Shown one piece after another: positions 38,034 to 46,783 of a stretch of 64,000 nucleotides of DNA. The stretch's first letter is position 1. Every line of letters begins with the position of its first letter. The notes below the pieces were generated by a model, which was given only the letters and a program-made list of their open reading frames with translations, searched no databases and was not told the origin of the DNA. The position numbers were made by a program, and so were the translations under genes. Source of the stretch: Minicystis rosea (lineage in GTDB: Bacteria; Myxococcota_A; Polyangia; Polyangiales; Polyangiaceae); NCBI GenBank assembly GCA_001931535.1, contig CP016211.1, forward strand, positions 4,757,573 through 4,821,572. Direction: 5' to 3'.

Positions 38034-39047
38034 TCACCACAGCACGTCTTGATCCTCGGCCACGCCGAGGATCCGATCGATCTCGATGGGATCGCGTCCC
38101 GGCAAGCGGATGACGCCGGAGTAGCTGCCCGCGGGCTGGATGAACTTCGAGGCGATGACGCCGAAGTCGTGTGACTCGGCGTGGACGTCGCCGGGCTCGA
38201 AGCGCAGATCGACCTCGCCGTCACGCGTGCGCACAGTCCAAGGCGCGAGCGGGCGGCCCTCCTGCATCTCGATGCGGCCCTCCGACACGGGGAAGAGCTC
38301 GCCGTCGATCCACACGGCGCACTCGGCCTCGCCGACGAAGCCCTGCACGAGGTTCACGGCCACGCGCTCGGCGTTGCGCGTGCGGCCGAGCGCGAAGGCC
38401 CAGCGCCAGGCGGTGTGGCGCGCGAGCAGGCCGGCGGTGAAGTCGTAGCCTGCGAGGCCGCCGTCGAGATCGTAGTGCTTGCCGCCGATGATGGCCTCGC
38501 CGACCACGGGCAGAAGCACGCCCTTCTCGGTGGCGTTGAAGAGGCCGGACGGCGGCGCGGGGAGCGCGGCGATGGCGCCGATCCGCGGGGGCATGGTCTC
38601 CGTCGAGAGGCGGGCGCTGACGCGCAGATCCGGGGCCTTCACCTCGACGCGGTAGTCGCGCTCGGCGCGCCCGCGCTCGATGGAGACGTGCGCGCCGAGC
38701 CAGCGGAAGCGCGCGTGACAGCCATCGCCGCCGGTGTCGCCGACGCTCGCCGCGATGCGCGGCGCGACGGTCGAGTACTTGCTGACGATGCGCCCCGCCG
38801 CGCGATCGAAGGCGAACACGAAGCAGTTGGAGGCGTAGCCGAGGCGGACGACCGCGGCGCAGACGAGGAGATCGTCGGCGGCGATGGCCATGTAGATCCA
38901 GCGCTTCTCGTGGCGCACGCGGAAGACCCGGCTCTTCGTGACGAGCCCGGGATCGACGCTCCCCACGCCTCCGCGAAACGAGCCGACGGCGAGGACGCGG
39001 GTGAGAGAATCGAGGATCGCGGAGGGAGGGTCGGAGAGCCGGCGCAT
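38034..39047 (-). CDS. DUF2804-like protein
   Basis: A 337-aa protein of all-beta look with no signal peptide or helix. The family features I recognise are KRWIYMAIAADDLLVCAAVVRLGYASNCFVF (shown here only in part in the known motif), GDGCHARFRW, the central VLLPVVGEAIIGGKHYDLDGGLAGYDFTAGLLARHTAWRWAF, and the end SGVIRLPGRDPIEIDRILGVAEDQDVLW. These are typical of DUF2804 proteins, whose biochemical role is unknown; they may bind lipid or carotenoid-like ligands. Met 39047 begins MRRLSDPPSAILDSLTRVLA. It is divergent from the P5C dehydrogenase gene (99 bp between). Confidence 0.82.
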   Translation of the reverse strand: MRRLSDPPSAILDSLTRVLAVGSFRGGVGSVDPGLVTKSRVFRVRHEKRWIYMAIAADDLLVCAAVVRLGYASNCFVFAFDRAAGRIVSKYSTVAPRIAASVGDTGGDGCHARFRWLGAHVSIERGRAERDYRVEVKAPDLRVSARLSTETMPPRIGAIAALPAPPSGLFNATEKGVLLPVVGEAIIGGKHYDLDGGLAGYDFTAGLLARHTAWRWAFALGRTRNAERVAVNLVQGFVGEAECAVWIDGELFPVSEGRIEMQEGRPLAPWTVRTRDGEVDLRFEPGDVHAESHDFGVIASKFIQPAGSYSGVIRLPGRDPIEIDRILGVAEDQDVLW

Positions 39048-39145
39048 CTTGTGGAATTCACCACGGAAGGCCCGTGGAAACGAGGGAAAATCGCCTGCGC
39101 CTTCGGCCTCACGCGCGCGCTCCGGTGTTCTATGCTCCGCCCACC

Positions 39146-40777
39146 ATGTTCGACGCCATCGTCTCCCCTCCCCGCCCAACCAACGAGACCGTCCTCTCCT
39201 ACGCCCCGGGCAGCCCCGAACGCGCCACGTTGAAGGCCGAGCTCGCGCGCCAGTCCGGCAAGACCGTCGAGATCCCGATGTTCATCGACGGCAAGGAGAT
39301 CACGACGGGCGTCCTCCAAGACGTGCGCTCCCCGCACCGGCACGATCTGCTGCTCGGGCGCGCGCACCAAGGCACGGAGGAGCACGTCGCGCAGGCCATC
39401 GCGGCGTCGCGCAAGGCGCACGCGAGCTGGTCGAGCCTGCCGTGGACGGCGCGCGCCGGCGTCTTCCTCAAGGCGGCGGAGCTGCTCTCGACGCGCTACC
39501 GGCCCGTGCTCAACGCCGCGACCATGCTCGGACAGAGCAAGACGGCGTTCCAAGCGGAGATCGACTCCGCGTGCGAGCTCATCGACTTCTTCCGCTTCAA
39601 CGTCCACTTCGCGAGCCTCATCGCGGGTGAGCAGCCGCAGAGCTCGCCGGGCATGTGGAACCTCCTCGAGCCGCGCCCGCTCGAAGGCTTCGTCTTCGCA
39701 TCGACGCCGTTCAACTTCACCGCCATCGCGGGCAACCTCCCCGCCGCGCCCGCGATCATGGGCAACACGGTGGTGTGGAAGCCGGCCGCGAACGCGCTGC
39801 TCTCGGCCCACTACGTGATGAGCCTGCTCCGCGAGGCCGGCCTCCCCGACGGCGTCATCAACCTCGTCATGGGCGACCCGCCGCGCATCGCCAACGCCTG
39901 CCTCGATCACGAGGATCTCGGCGGCGTGCACTTCACCGGATCGACCGCGGTGTTCTCCGCGATGTGGCGCCGCGTGGGCGAGAACATCGTGAAGTACCGC
40001 ATGTACCCGCGCCTCGTCGGCGAGACGGGCGGCAAGGACTTCGTCTTCGCCCACCCGAGCGCCGATCTCGACGCGCTCGCCGTCGCCCTCGTGCGCGGCG
40101 CCTTCGAGTACCAAGGCCAGAAGTGCTCGGCCGCGTCGCGGGCCTACATCCCGCGCTCGATCTGGCCGGCCCTCAAGCAGCGCATGATCGATCTCATCGC
40201 CACGCTTCGCGTCGGCGACGTGAGCGACTTCAGGAACTTCATGGGCGCGGTCATCGACGGGCGCGCGCACGCGCGCATCAAGGAGTACATCGCGGGCGCG
40301 CGGCAGGACGCGGCGTGCCGCATCCTCGCGGGCGGCGACACGCCGGACAAGGACGGTTGGTTCGTGCACCCGACGCTGATCGAGACCACCGATCCGAAGC
40401 ACCGGCTGATGCGCGAAGAGATCTTCGGGCCGGTGCTCACCTGCTGGGTCTTCCCCGACGAAGAGGAAGAGCGCGCGCTCGAGCTCTGCGACACCACCAC
40501 GCCGTACGCGCTCACGGGCGCGATCTTCGGGACGGATCGCGGCTTCATCGAGCGGGCGCTCCGCTCGCTGCGCTTCGCCGCGGGCAACGTCTACATCAAC
40601 GACAAGCCCACGGGCGCGGTGGTCGGGCAGCAGCCGTTCGGCGGCGCGCGATCGTCGGGCACCAACGACAAGGCCGGCAGCCCGCTGAACCTCTATCGCT
40701 GGGTCTCGCCGCGCGCGATCAAGGAGACGTTCGTCCCGCCGCGCGCGGTCGGTTATCCGTCGCTCGAGGCCGAGTAG
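39146..40777 (+). CDS. pruA: L-glutamate gamma-semialdehyde (P5C) dehydrogenase
   Basis: A 543-aa aldehyde dehydrogenase of the monofunctional P5C dehydrogenase type that oxidises glutamate semialdehyde to glutamate with NAD+, the second step of proline breakdown. FASTPFNFTAIAGNLPAAPAIMGN, VVWKPA, catalytic Glu in LVGETGGKD, catalytic Cys in YQGQKCSAASR, and REEIFGPVLTCWVF. The N-terminus NETVLSYAPGSPERATLKAEL and the final PFGGARSSGTNDKAGSPLNLYRWV are typical of the mitochondrial-like ALDH4 branch. No proline dehydrogenase is adjacent. Met 39146 (MFDAIVSPPRPTNE) fits the family; an upstream Met at 39074 lies in filler. Confidence 0.95.
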   Translation: MFDAIVSPPRPTNETVLSYAPGSPERATLKAELARQSGKTVEIPMFIDGKEITTGVLQDVRSPHRHDLLLGRAHQGTEEHVAQAIAASRKAHASWSSLPWTARAGVFLKAAELLSTRYRPVLNAATMLGQSKTAFQAEIDSACELIDFFRFNVHFASLIAGEQPQSSPGMWNLLEPRPLEGFVFASTPFNFTAIAGNLPAAPAIMGNTVVWKPAANALLSAHYVMSLLREAGLPDGVINLVMGDPPRIANACLDHEDLGGVHFTGSTAVFSAMWRRVGENIVKYRMYPRLVGETGGKDFVFAHPSADLDALAVALVRGAFEYQGQKCSAASRAYIPRSIWPALKQRMIDLIATLRVGDVSDFRNFMGAVIDGRAHARIKEYIAGARQDAACRILAGGDTPDKDGWFVHPTLIETTDPKHRLMREEIFGPVLTCWVFPDEEEERALELCDTTTPYALTGAIFGTDRGFIERALRSLRFAAGNVYINDKPTGAVVGQQPFGGARSSGTNDKAGSPLNLYRWVSPRAIKETFVPPRAVGYPSLEAE

Positions 40778-40778
40778 A

Positions 40779-41171
40779 TCAGGCCGCCGCCGGGAGCGAC
40801 TGGGCCAGGATCCGCTCCACCGCCGCTGCGGCTTCGCGCAGCGGCGGGAGCGGGCCGCCCACCGCCGTGAGGTAGAGCTTCTCCCCGCGCAGCACGATCT
40901 CCGCGCTCGTCAGCATCTGCCCGTTCGTCTCCCGCTCGATCAACGCGCCGAGCGGACGTTCCCGCCGGCCCGGCAACGCAGCCACGCACCCGAGCGCGGC
41001 AATCCAATCGAGGTTCAGCGGCCTTTCGGCCCGCGAGGCCGCGGCCATCATCAGGCCATCCTCGCTCGCCAGCGTCAGGGCCATGAGCCCATGCCGCTCC
41101 GCCGTGCTCTGGAGATACAGGCGAGCCGCCTCGCCGGGCGCCTCGCTCCTTTGCCTGCGTCGCTCTTGCAT
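40779..41171 (-). CDS. Small soluble protein, possible roadblock/LC7-like fold
   Basis: A 130-aa protein. The start ATG 41171 has a strong AGGAGG 8-10 nt upstream. The pattern AERHGLMALTLASEDGLMMAAASR, then a helix (LDWIAALGCVAA), and a strand pair (AEIVLRGEKLYLTAVGGPLP) followed by a final helix (LREAAAAVERILAQ) is that of roadblock/LC7 proteins, which regulate small GTPases or kinases in myxobacteria. The match is only at the level of fold pattern. Its stop touches the end of the P5C dehydrogenase gene (2 bp), and it is divergent from the caspase-fold-like gene. Confidence 0.65.
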   Translation of the reverse strand: MQERRRQRSEAPGEAARLYLQSTAERHGLMALTLASEDGLMMAAASRAERPLNLDWIAALGCVAALPGRRERPLGALIERETNGQMLTSAEIVLRGEKLYLTAVGGPLPPLREAAAAVERILAQSLPAAA

Positions 41172-41325
41172 CCTCGTGACCTCCTGCCTGCTGCGATGCA
41201 GGAAGGAGACCGCAAGATCACGGATTTGGACCAGAAAACGGCGAACCTCGGGGGCCGCCCGACCAGCGCGGCGCCGCTCGCCGCGAGCCATGCAGGCGGC
41301 CGAGCGGATACGATCGCGCGCAGCC

Positions 41326-42909
41326 ATGCCCAGCGACGATGTCCTGCACCTCCTCCTCGCGCGTGCCGGCACCAACGATCCGCTCCTGCCCGAGGGCCTG
41401 CCGCTCGCCGCCGCGGATGCACCCGAGGCGCTGGAGATGCTGCCGAATCCACCGCACGGCGCCGGCCTCGAAGGTGTCCCGAGCTCGACGTGGGGAGTGA
41501 TCGCGCCCGAAGGTCCGACGGGCGATCGTTTGCTCGCGCTCGCCGATCGCTTGATCAAGGCCCGCGAAGCAGAGCAGGGGCGGCCCGCGCCGATCCATCG
41601 CGTGCCCCCATCGCGCGGGCCCATGAGCCTCGCGGACGCGCTCGCGTGGCGCACGAAGCACTTCGACGACGGCGCCGGTCTCGGGCTCGATCGCGCGAGC
41701 TACCAGCTCGTGCTCGGCGACCTCGGAGACGTGCCCCTGGCGATTCAACAAGTGCAGTCGATCGATGGTTACGTGGGGCGGCTCTTCTTCGCCGATGAAG
41801 CGGGCTACGACGCCTACATCGACAAGGTGCTCCGCGCCCAGCAGGCGCCGCGGCGTGGGCCGGGGCGTGTCGTGCTGCACACGGCGCACGATGGATCGCG
41901 GGCGCTCGAGCTCGGTCTCCGCGGCCTCACTGCGCCGGGCGAAGCGCTCTTGCGCGCCGAGCTCGCCGCCGGCCGGTTGCCCGCGAGCGGCATCGCGGCG
42001 TTCGCATCCCCCTCGCGGCCCGGCAAGGACGTGCTCCTCGATCGCGCCGCGGAGCCGGAGCCCGGCGTGCTCTTCACCATGAGCCACGGGCTCGGCCTGC
42101 CCATCGATGGTTGGTCGTCGCCGGCCGATCAGCGCGCGAGGCAAGGCGCGATGCAGCTCGGAATCGCCGACACGCTCACGGGAGACGACCTCGGCGCGGG
42201 CCCGTTCATGACCGATGGCCTCTGGTTCATGTTCGCCTGCTTCAGCGCCGGCACGCCGGACGCGAGCGTGTACGCGCATTGGCTCGCGCGCCTCGTGGAG
42301 AGAGACGGGCCCCCGCGAGATCTGCGCCGCACCCTCGCGCTCGACGCGCCCTTCATCGCGTCGCTCCCGCAGAAGGTCCTCGCCAACCCCGAAGGCCCTT
42401 TGGCCTTCATCGGCCACGTCGACTTGGCCTGGACGCACTCCTTCCGCGACGACAGTGATCCCGAGGCCTCGCGCGCCGGTCGCTTCATGCGCGTGCTCGG
42501 GAGCGCGCTCGCGGGCGATCCGGTCGGCGTCGCTTTCCAGCGCCTCACGCAGCTCGTCCGCGAAGCCGACACGGCCTTGCTCTCCCTCGACGCCCGCGAC
42601 GTCCCCACACCGATCCTGCAAGATCCCGCCGCGCTCGAGCGCCGCCGCGCGCTCCTCTGGATGCAGCGTCAGGATCTCGGTGGCTTCGTGCTCCTCGGTG
42701 ATCCCGCGGTGGTGCTCCCCGTGGATCCTTCGCGCGGCAACGCGCCTGCTCCATCGGATCGACTGGAGCACGCGATCTTCGAAGCCCTCTTGGCGGAGAA
42801 GCCCCTTGCACAGATCGCCGAGGCGCATGGAATCGATCCGGCAGCGCTCGATGCGCTCGCCGCGCGCTACCGGCAGGCGGGCCGGCGCGCGATTGGGATC
42901 GATCGCTGA
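41326..42909 (+). CDS. Caspase/gingipain-fold-like (clan CD) putative peptidase
   Basis: A 527-aa soluble protein. A candidate clan CD dyad is visible: VLFTMSHGLGLPIDGW (His254, followed by Gly as in caspases, gingipains and CHAT proteases) and LWFMFACFSAGTPDASVYAHWL (Cys305, in the family-typical hydrophobic-ACxSxG context). The ~150 N-terminal residues include SSTWGVIAPEGPTGDRLLALAD and YQLVLGDLGDVPLAIQQVQSID. Residues 355-390 (PFIASLPQKVLANPEGPLAFIGHVD) fit the specificity strand region. The C-terminus LLAEKPLAQIAEAHGIDPAALDALAARY looks like a helix-turn-helix. ATG 41326 was chosen; upstream Met codons are in antisense filler. No signal peptide exists. Function is inferred from the motifs only. 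Confidence 0.72.
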   Translation: MPSDDVLHLLLARAGTNDPLLPEGLPLAAADAPEALEMLPNPPHGAGLEGVPSSTWGVIAPEGPTGDRLLALADRLIKAREAEQGRPAPIHRVPPSRGPMSLADALAWRTKHFDDGAGLGLDRASYQLVLGDLGDVPLAIQQVQSIDGYVGRLFFADEAGYDAYIDKVLRAQQAPRRGPGRVVLHTAHDGSRALELGLRGLTAPGEALLRAELAAGRLPASGIAAFASPSRPGKDVLLDRAAEPEPGVLFTMSHGLGLPIDGWSSPADQRARQGAMQLGIADTLTGDDLGAGPFMTDGLWFMFACFSAGTPDASVYAHWLARLVERDGPPRDLRRTLALDAPFIASLPQKVLANPEGPLAFIGHVDLAWTHSFRDDSDPEASRAGRFMRVLGSALAGDPVGVAFQRLTQLVREADTALLSLDARDVPTPILQDPAALERRRALLWMQRQDLGGFVLLGDPAVVLPVDPSRGNAPAPSDRLEHAIFEALLAEKPLAQIAEAHGIDPAALDALAARYRQAGRRAIGIDR

Positions 42910-43043
42910 GCACCCTCCATGGACGGATCGACGATGACGGCGAAACGCTACGCATTTCGCGTCCCCGAAAAATCCGGCGATCTCGGTCGAGCCCCCTCTA
43001 GAATGGCCGAGCGCCGGGCAGCATCGGCTGCCGCACCGAAGGC

Positions 43044-46000
43044 ATGAGCGACAAGAGCAAGCTCGCCACCACGCTTCCGAGTGGAGCGCCGCACGCGTCG
43101 CCGGCCGCACCGAACGAGCGTACCGACCTCCCCACGGTCGAGCTCCAGAGCCGCGCGACCGTCGACGAGACGCTCTCCGTCCTCGGGGACACGCTCTCCC
43201 TCGATCCGATGGAGGACGCCGCCGACGCGGTCACCTCCGATCAGCCGGGATACGTGGTCGCGCACCGCTATCGCCTGGCGCAGCTCATCGGCCGCGGCGC
43301 GCATGGGCGCGTGTGGGAAGCCGACGATCTGCTCACCGGCGGCCGCGTCGCGCTCAAGATGCTGAGCCCCGATTGCGGCACGACGAGCGCGCGCATCCGC
43401 CGCGAGGTCGCGTCGATGCGTCTCCTGCGGCTCTCGGGCGTCGTCCAGCTCCTCGACGAGGGCACCGACGGCGACCGGCCCTTCCTCGTGATGGAGCGCG
43501 TGCACGGCACGCCGTTCCCCGGCCAGCCCGGCCCCGCATCGTGGCCTCGCATCGCCAAGCCGGCGATCGCGCTCTTGGAGACGCTCGCGCGCATGCACGC
43601 GGTCGGCATCGTCCACCGCGATCTCAAGCCGGCGAACGTCCTCGTCGACGCCGATGGTCGCCCGATCATCCTCGATTTCGGCCTCGCGCGCGTGGACACG
43701 TCGGTCGACGAAGGCATCACCGATCACGGCTCGATCCTCGGCACGCCCGCGTACCTCTCGCCGGAGCAGGTCGAGAGCAAGCCGGTGACGGCGCGCTCGG
43801 ATCTCTATGCGATCGGCGTGATGCTCTTCGAGGCGCTCTCGGGGCGCTTTCCGCATCCGCACGAGAACGTCATGCGCATGCTCCAGGCGCGCGTCCACGA
43901 TCCGCCGACGCCGCTCGGCGCTGTCGCGCCGGACGTGCCGCGCCCCATCGCCGATTTGATCGACGCGCTCCTCGCCACCGATCCCACGGCGCGACCGCGA
44001 TCCGCGGGCGAAGCGCTCGATCGCCTGCGCGGGCGCCGCGTGGCGGCGCGCCCGGCGCTGCGCCGCCTCGGATCGGATGCACCGCTCTCTGCCCTCGTCG
44101 ACGCCGCGCTCGCCGGCGCCTCGATGGATGTTCACGGGCCGCGCGGCTCGGGTCGATCGCGCTGCCTCCACGACGTGGCCGCGGAGCTCGGCAAGAGAGG
44201 GCGCGCCGTCCTCCACGTCGCTCCGTCGGCGATCAGCGAGGATCCCACGTCGTGGGAGCTCGGGACGCGCGCCGCGATCGCCGCGGGATCGGTGCTCCTC
44301 GTCGACGATGCCGATCGACTCGCGCCCGCCTCGGCGGCGGCGGTCGCGCGTCTCCGCGAAACGGGCAGCGTGATCCGCGCCTTCGCGGGCGCGCCTTCCG
44401 CGGGCGCTTCGACCATCGTGCTCGCGGCCCTCTCCGAGATCGATCTCCGCGCGCTCTTCACCGGCGCGGACCGGCTTTTCCACTTACCCGAGGACGCCGC
44501 GCGCGTGCTCCATCGCCGCACCGACGGCATGCCCGCGCGCGTCGCCGACGACGTCACCGGCTGGATCCAAGCACGCATCGCGCGCTGGGACGGTGATCGC
44601 GTGGTCATCGATCGCGACGCCATCGAGCGCTTGGAAGCGGGCCTCCTCATCACACCGCCCGATGTCTTGCCCGCGCCCGCCGTGCCCCTGCCTCCCGCGC
44701 TGGAGGATCTCCTCGGATGGATCGTCCTCGCTCATCCACACGCGCACGCCGCGCACCTCGCCGTCGCCCGCGGGACGACAACGGATGCGCTCGATGCCGA
44801 GCTCCGCTCGCTCGAAATCTTCGGCGCCGTCCGCCGTTTGCCGGACGGTCGCGTGGAGCCGCGCGCGGCGCCCGGCGTCGCCGAAGGTTGGGCCGGCGAG
44901 CGCCCGCGCGAGGTCCATCGTCGCATCGCCTTCGCCGCGCCGCCGGGCACGCCGCGGCGCCTCTATCACCTCATCACCGGCGCCGACGACGACATCGAGC
45001 TAGGCCCCGAGATCGCTGCCGAAGCGCGTCACCTCGCGCGGCGCCTCGCCGTCGAAGGCCGTTTGCCGCTCGCCGCGGCCGCGGTGGGTGAAGGCCTCCG
45101 CGCCGAGCGCCGCCTCGGCATGTCGGGCGCCGTCGAGTCGCTCCCGCTCCTCACCTTGCTCGTGGAGATCGCGTTGGAGGATGGCACGCCGCGGCTCCTC
45201 GATCGCGCCATCTACGAGCTCTATCGCATCCGCCCGCGCACCCCTGCCATCGAGAAGCTCGCGCGCCTCGTGCGCGCGGCGCTGGCCATCTCGCAACGCA
45301 CGGAGCGCGCGCTCGAAGAGGCCACCGCGATTGGGCCCTTCGCCGATCCGACGTTGGAGCGACGGCGCCAGGAAGTCCGCGTCGCCGCCAGTCGGATACG
45401 CCCGCAAGCCGAGCAGGAATCGTTGCTCTCGGAGCTCTCGAATTGGGCGGAGCGCTCGAACGATCCGGCGGCGCTCCGCGCCCATACGGGTTTCCTCGGC
45501 CGGCTGCGTTATCGACAAGGGCGCTTCGTGGAAGCCGCGGAGCTCAATGCGCGCGCGGCGATCGACGAGCCGTGGGTGACGGCCAAGCTCGCAGGCCTCC
45601 TGCGGAGCGCATCGTGCCAGATGGAGGCCTTCGAGCTCGACGCCGCAGCCGCCGTGGCCCGCGACGTCCTCGATCACGCCCGCCGCTATCGGCTCCCCTT
45701 CCACGAAGCCTCGGCGGAGCGCATCCTCCGCTCGGTTGCCTATCGCACCGGCGCGGCCACGGCGCCGGATCTCGAGCTCCTCGAAGCGGCGAGGAATCTC
45801 GGCGTCGGCGAGTGGGAAGCGATGCTCACGCTCAACGAAGCCGCCGTCGCGCGCCGCGCGGGCGACGTGTCCCTCGCGCGCGACCTCGCGCAGCGCGCCG
45901 TCCGTGCGTGGGCTGCCATCGGCGAAGTGTCGAGCGGCGCCCTGCTCGCATCGGCGCTCGCCGTCGCCTGCGGCGCGGAGGCATCGCCCAACGAAATCAG

Positions 46001-46223
46001 CATGTCGGTCGAGCGCGCTCTCGAGAGCCCGGCGCCGCGCCTCGGTGTTCAGACGCTCGGCCTCCTCGCGCTCGCGCGCCGCACGCCCCCGTTCGAGAGC
46101 GCGCGGCTCGAAGCGCTGCTCGCCAAGATTCCCACCGCGATATGGGACTACCGGCTCGAAGTGCTCTCCATCCGCGAAGCGCTCGACGCCATCAAGGGAT
46201 GTACGCCCCCACCGTCCCCTTGA
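43044..46223 (+). CDS. Large Ser/Thr kinase with P-loop-like and helical repeat regions
   Basis: A 1059-aa soluble protein. Kinase domain ~75-330: LIGRGAHGRVWEADD, VALKMLSPD, GIVHRDLKPANVLV, ILDFGLARV, AYLSPEQVE. A NTPase-like region starts at residue ~363 with GPRGSGRSRC, where the Walker Lys is Arg, and VLLVDDADRLAP as a Walker B/sensor-like strand. The remaining ~600 residues are helical, with TPR-like units (AELNARAAIDEPWVTAKLAGLL; DVSLARDLAQRAVRAWAAIG). This is the kinase-AAA/STAND-TPR layout of large myxobacterial signalling proteins. No membrane segment is visible. ATG 43044 is the only suitable start. The gene ends inside the convergent gene at 46192. Confidence 0.92.
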   Translation: MSDKSKLATTLPSGAPHASPAAPNERTDLPTVELQSRATVDETLSVLGDTLSLDPMEDAADAVTSDQPGYVVAHRYRLAQLIGRGAHGRVWEADDLLTGGRVALKMLSPDCGTTSARIRREVASMRLLRLSGVVQLLDEGTDGDRPFLVMERVHGTPFPGQPGPASWPRIAKPAIALLETLARMHAVGIVHRDLKPANVLVDADGRPIILDFGLARVDTSVDEGITDHGSILGTPAYLSPEQVESKPVTARSDLYAIGVMLFEALSGRFPHPHENVMRMLQARVHDPPTPLGAVAPDVPRPIADLIDALLATDPTARPRSAGEALDRLRGRRVAARPALRRLGSDAPLSALVDAALAGASMDVHGPRGSGRSRCLHDVAAELGKRGRAVLHVAPSAISEDPTSWELGTRAAIAAGSVLLVDDADRLAPASAAAVARLRETGSVIRAFAGAPSAGASTIVLAALSEIDLRALFTGADRLFHLPEDAARVLHRRTDGMPARVADDVTGWIQARIARWDGDRVVIDRDAIERLEAGLLITPPDVLPAPAVPLPPALEDLLGWIVLAHPHAHAAHLAVARGTTTDALDAELRSLEIFGAVRRLPDGRVEPRAAPGVAEGWAGERPREVHRRIAFAAPPGTPRRLYHLITGADDDIELGPEIAAEARHLARRLAVEGRLPLAAAAVGEGLRAERRLGMSGAVESLPLLTLLVEIALEDGTPRLLDRAIYELYRIRPRTPAIEKLARLVRAALAISQRTERALEEATAIGPFADPTLERRRQEVRVAASRIRPQAEQESLLSELSNWAERSNDPAALRAHTGFLGRLRYRQGRFVEAAELNARAAIDEPWVTAKLAGLLRSASCQMEAFELDAAAAVARDVLDHARRYRLPFHEASAERILRSVAYRTGAATAPDLELLEAARNLGVGEWEAMLTLNEAAVARRAGDVSLARDLAQRAVRAWAAIGEVSSGALLASALAVACGAEASPNEISMSVERALESPAPRLGVQTLGLLALARRTPPFESARLEALLAKIPTAIWDYRLEVLSIREALDAIKGCTPPPSP

Positions 46224-46584
46224 GCGCCGTCACCGCGATACCGAGCCGCTCGCGGAAATAGGCCTCCAGCGTGGCCGGCTTCAGCCCGTCCGGCGGCGTC
46301 GCCGGCATGAGACGCAAGCTCGTCCCCCGGAGGCCCTCGCCGCGCGCCTCGCTGTAGCCCGGCCACGTATACGCGGCGCGCCCGCGATCCCCGGACGACA
46401 CGGTCTCATAGAGAAACCAATACTCGATCGTGTTGGTCCGGCTGGTACCGAAGGTCCACACCGCGCCGACCTCGAGCCACTCTCCTGTGGGCTGCACTTG
46501 TTGAACCATGAAGTACGGCGCCCGCATGGGATCGATCTCGAAGCTCTCGTCGGCGTCCGCAGCAGGCTCGTTGGGCTGGAACAT
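46192..46584 (-). CDS. Hypothetical protein
   Basis: A 130-aa soluble protein without a recognised domain. The sequence MFQPNEPAADADESFEIDPMRAPYFMVQQVQPTG, EWLEVGAVWTFGTSRTNTIEYWFLYETV and TWPGYSEARGEGLRGTSLRLMP (listed in pieces) has an even, natural amino-acid composition, and the start has GGAGGGAG 6 nt upstream, so it is likely real. Its last 32 bp overlap the 3' end of the convergent kinase gene at 46223. No function can be proposed. Confidence 0.7.
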   Translation of the reverse strand: MFQPNEPAADADESFEIDPMRAPYFMVQQVQPTGEWLEVGAVWTFGTSRTNTIEYWFLYETVSSGDRGRAAYTWPGYSEARGEGLRGTSLRLMPATPPDGLKPATLEAYFRERLGIAVTALKGTVGAYIP

Positions 46585-46783
46585 GGGACTCTCCCTCCTC
46601 GGTAATCACCGTCAGTAGCCACCGACTCGCGCATACCCGTCAAGCGTTTTTCGCCCGCGGATCCAGCGCTCCCGCCGCGCGCCGCGCGCGCCGCGGGAAA
46701 CCAGCGTGTCATACCGGCGCCGACGTGAAGCCACGCGGGCGATAACCGTGCTACAAGCCGCGTCTTCCTACGCGAGCGTCACC

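Noticed and set aside
41326..42909. Naming the caspase-fold-like gene a CHAT protease or C25 gingipain
   Set aside because: Only the His-Gly and Cys motifs are visible; flanking family features of either group were not found.
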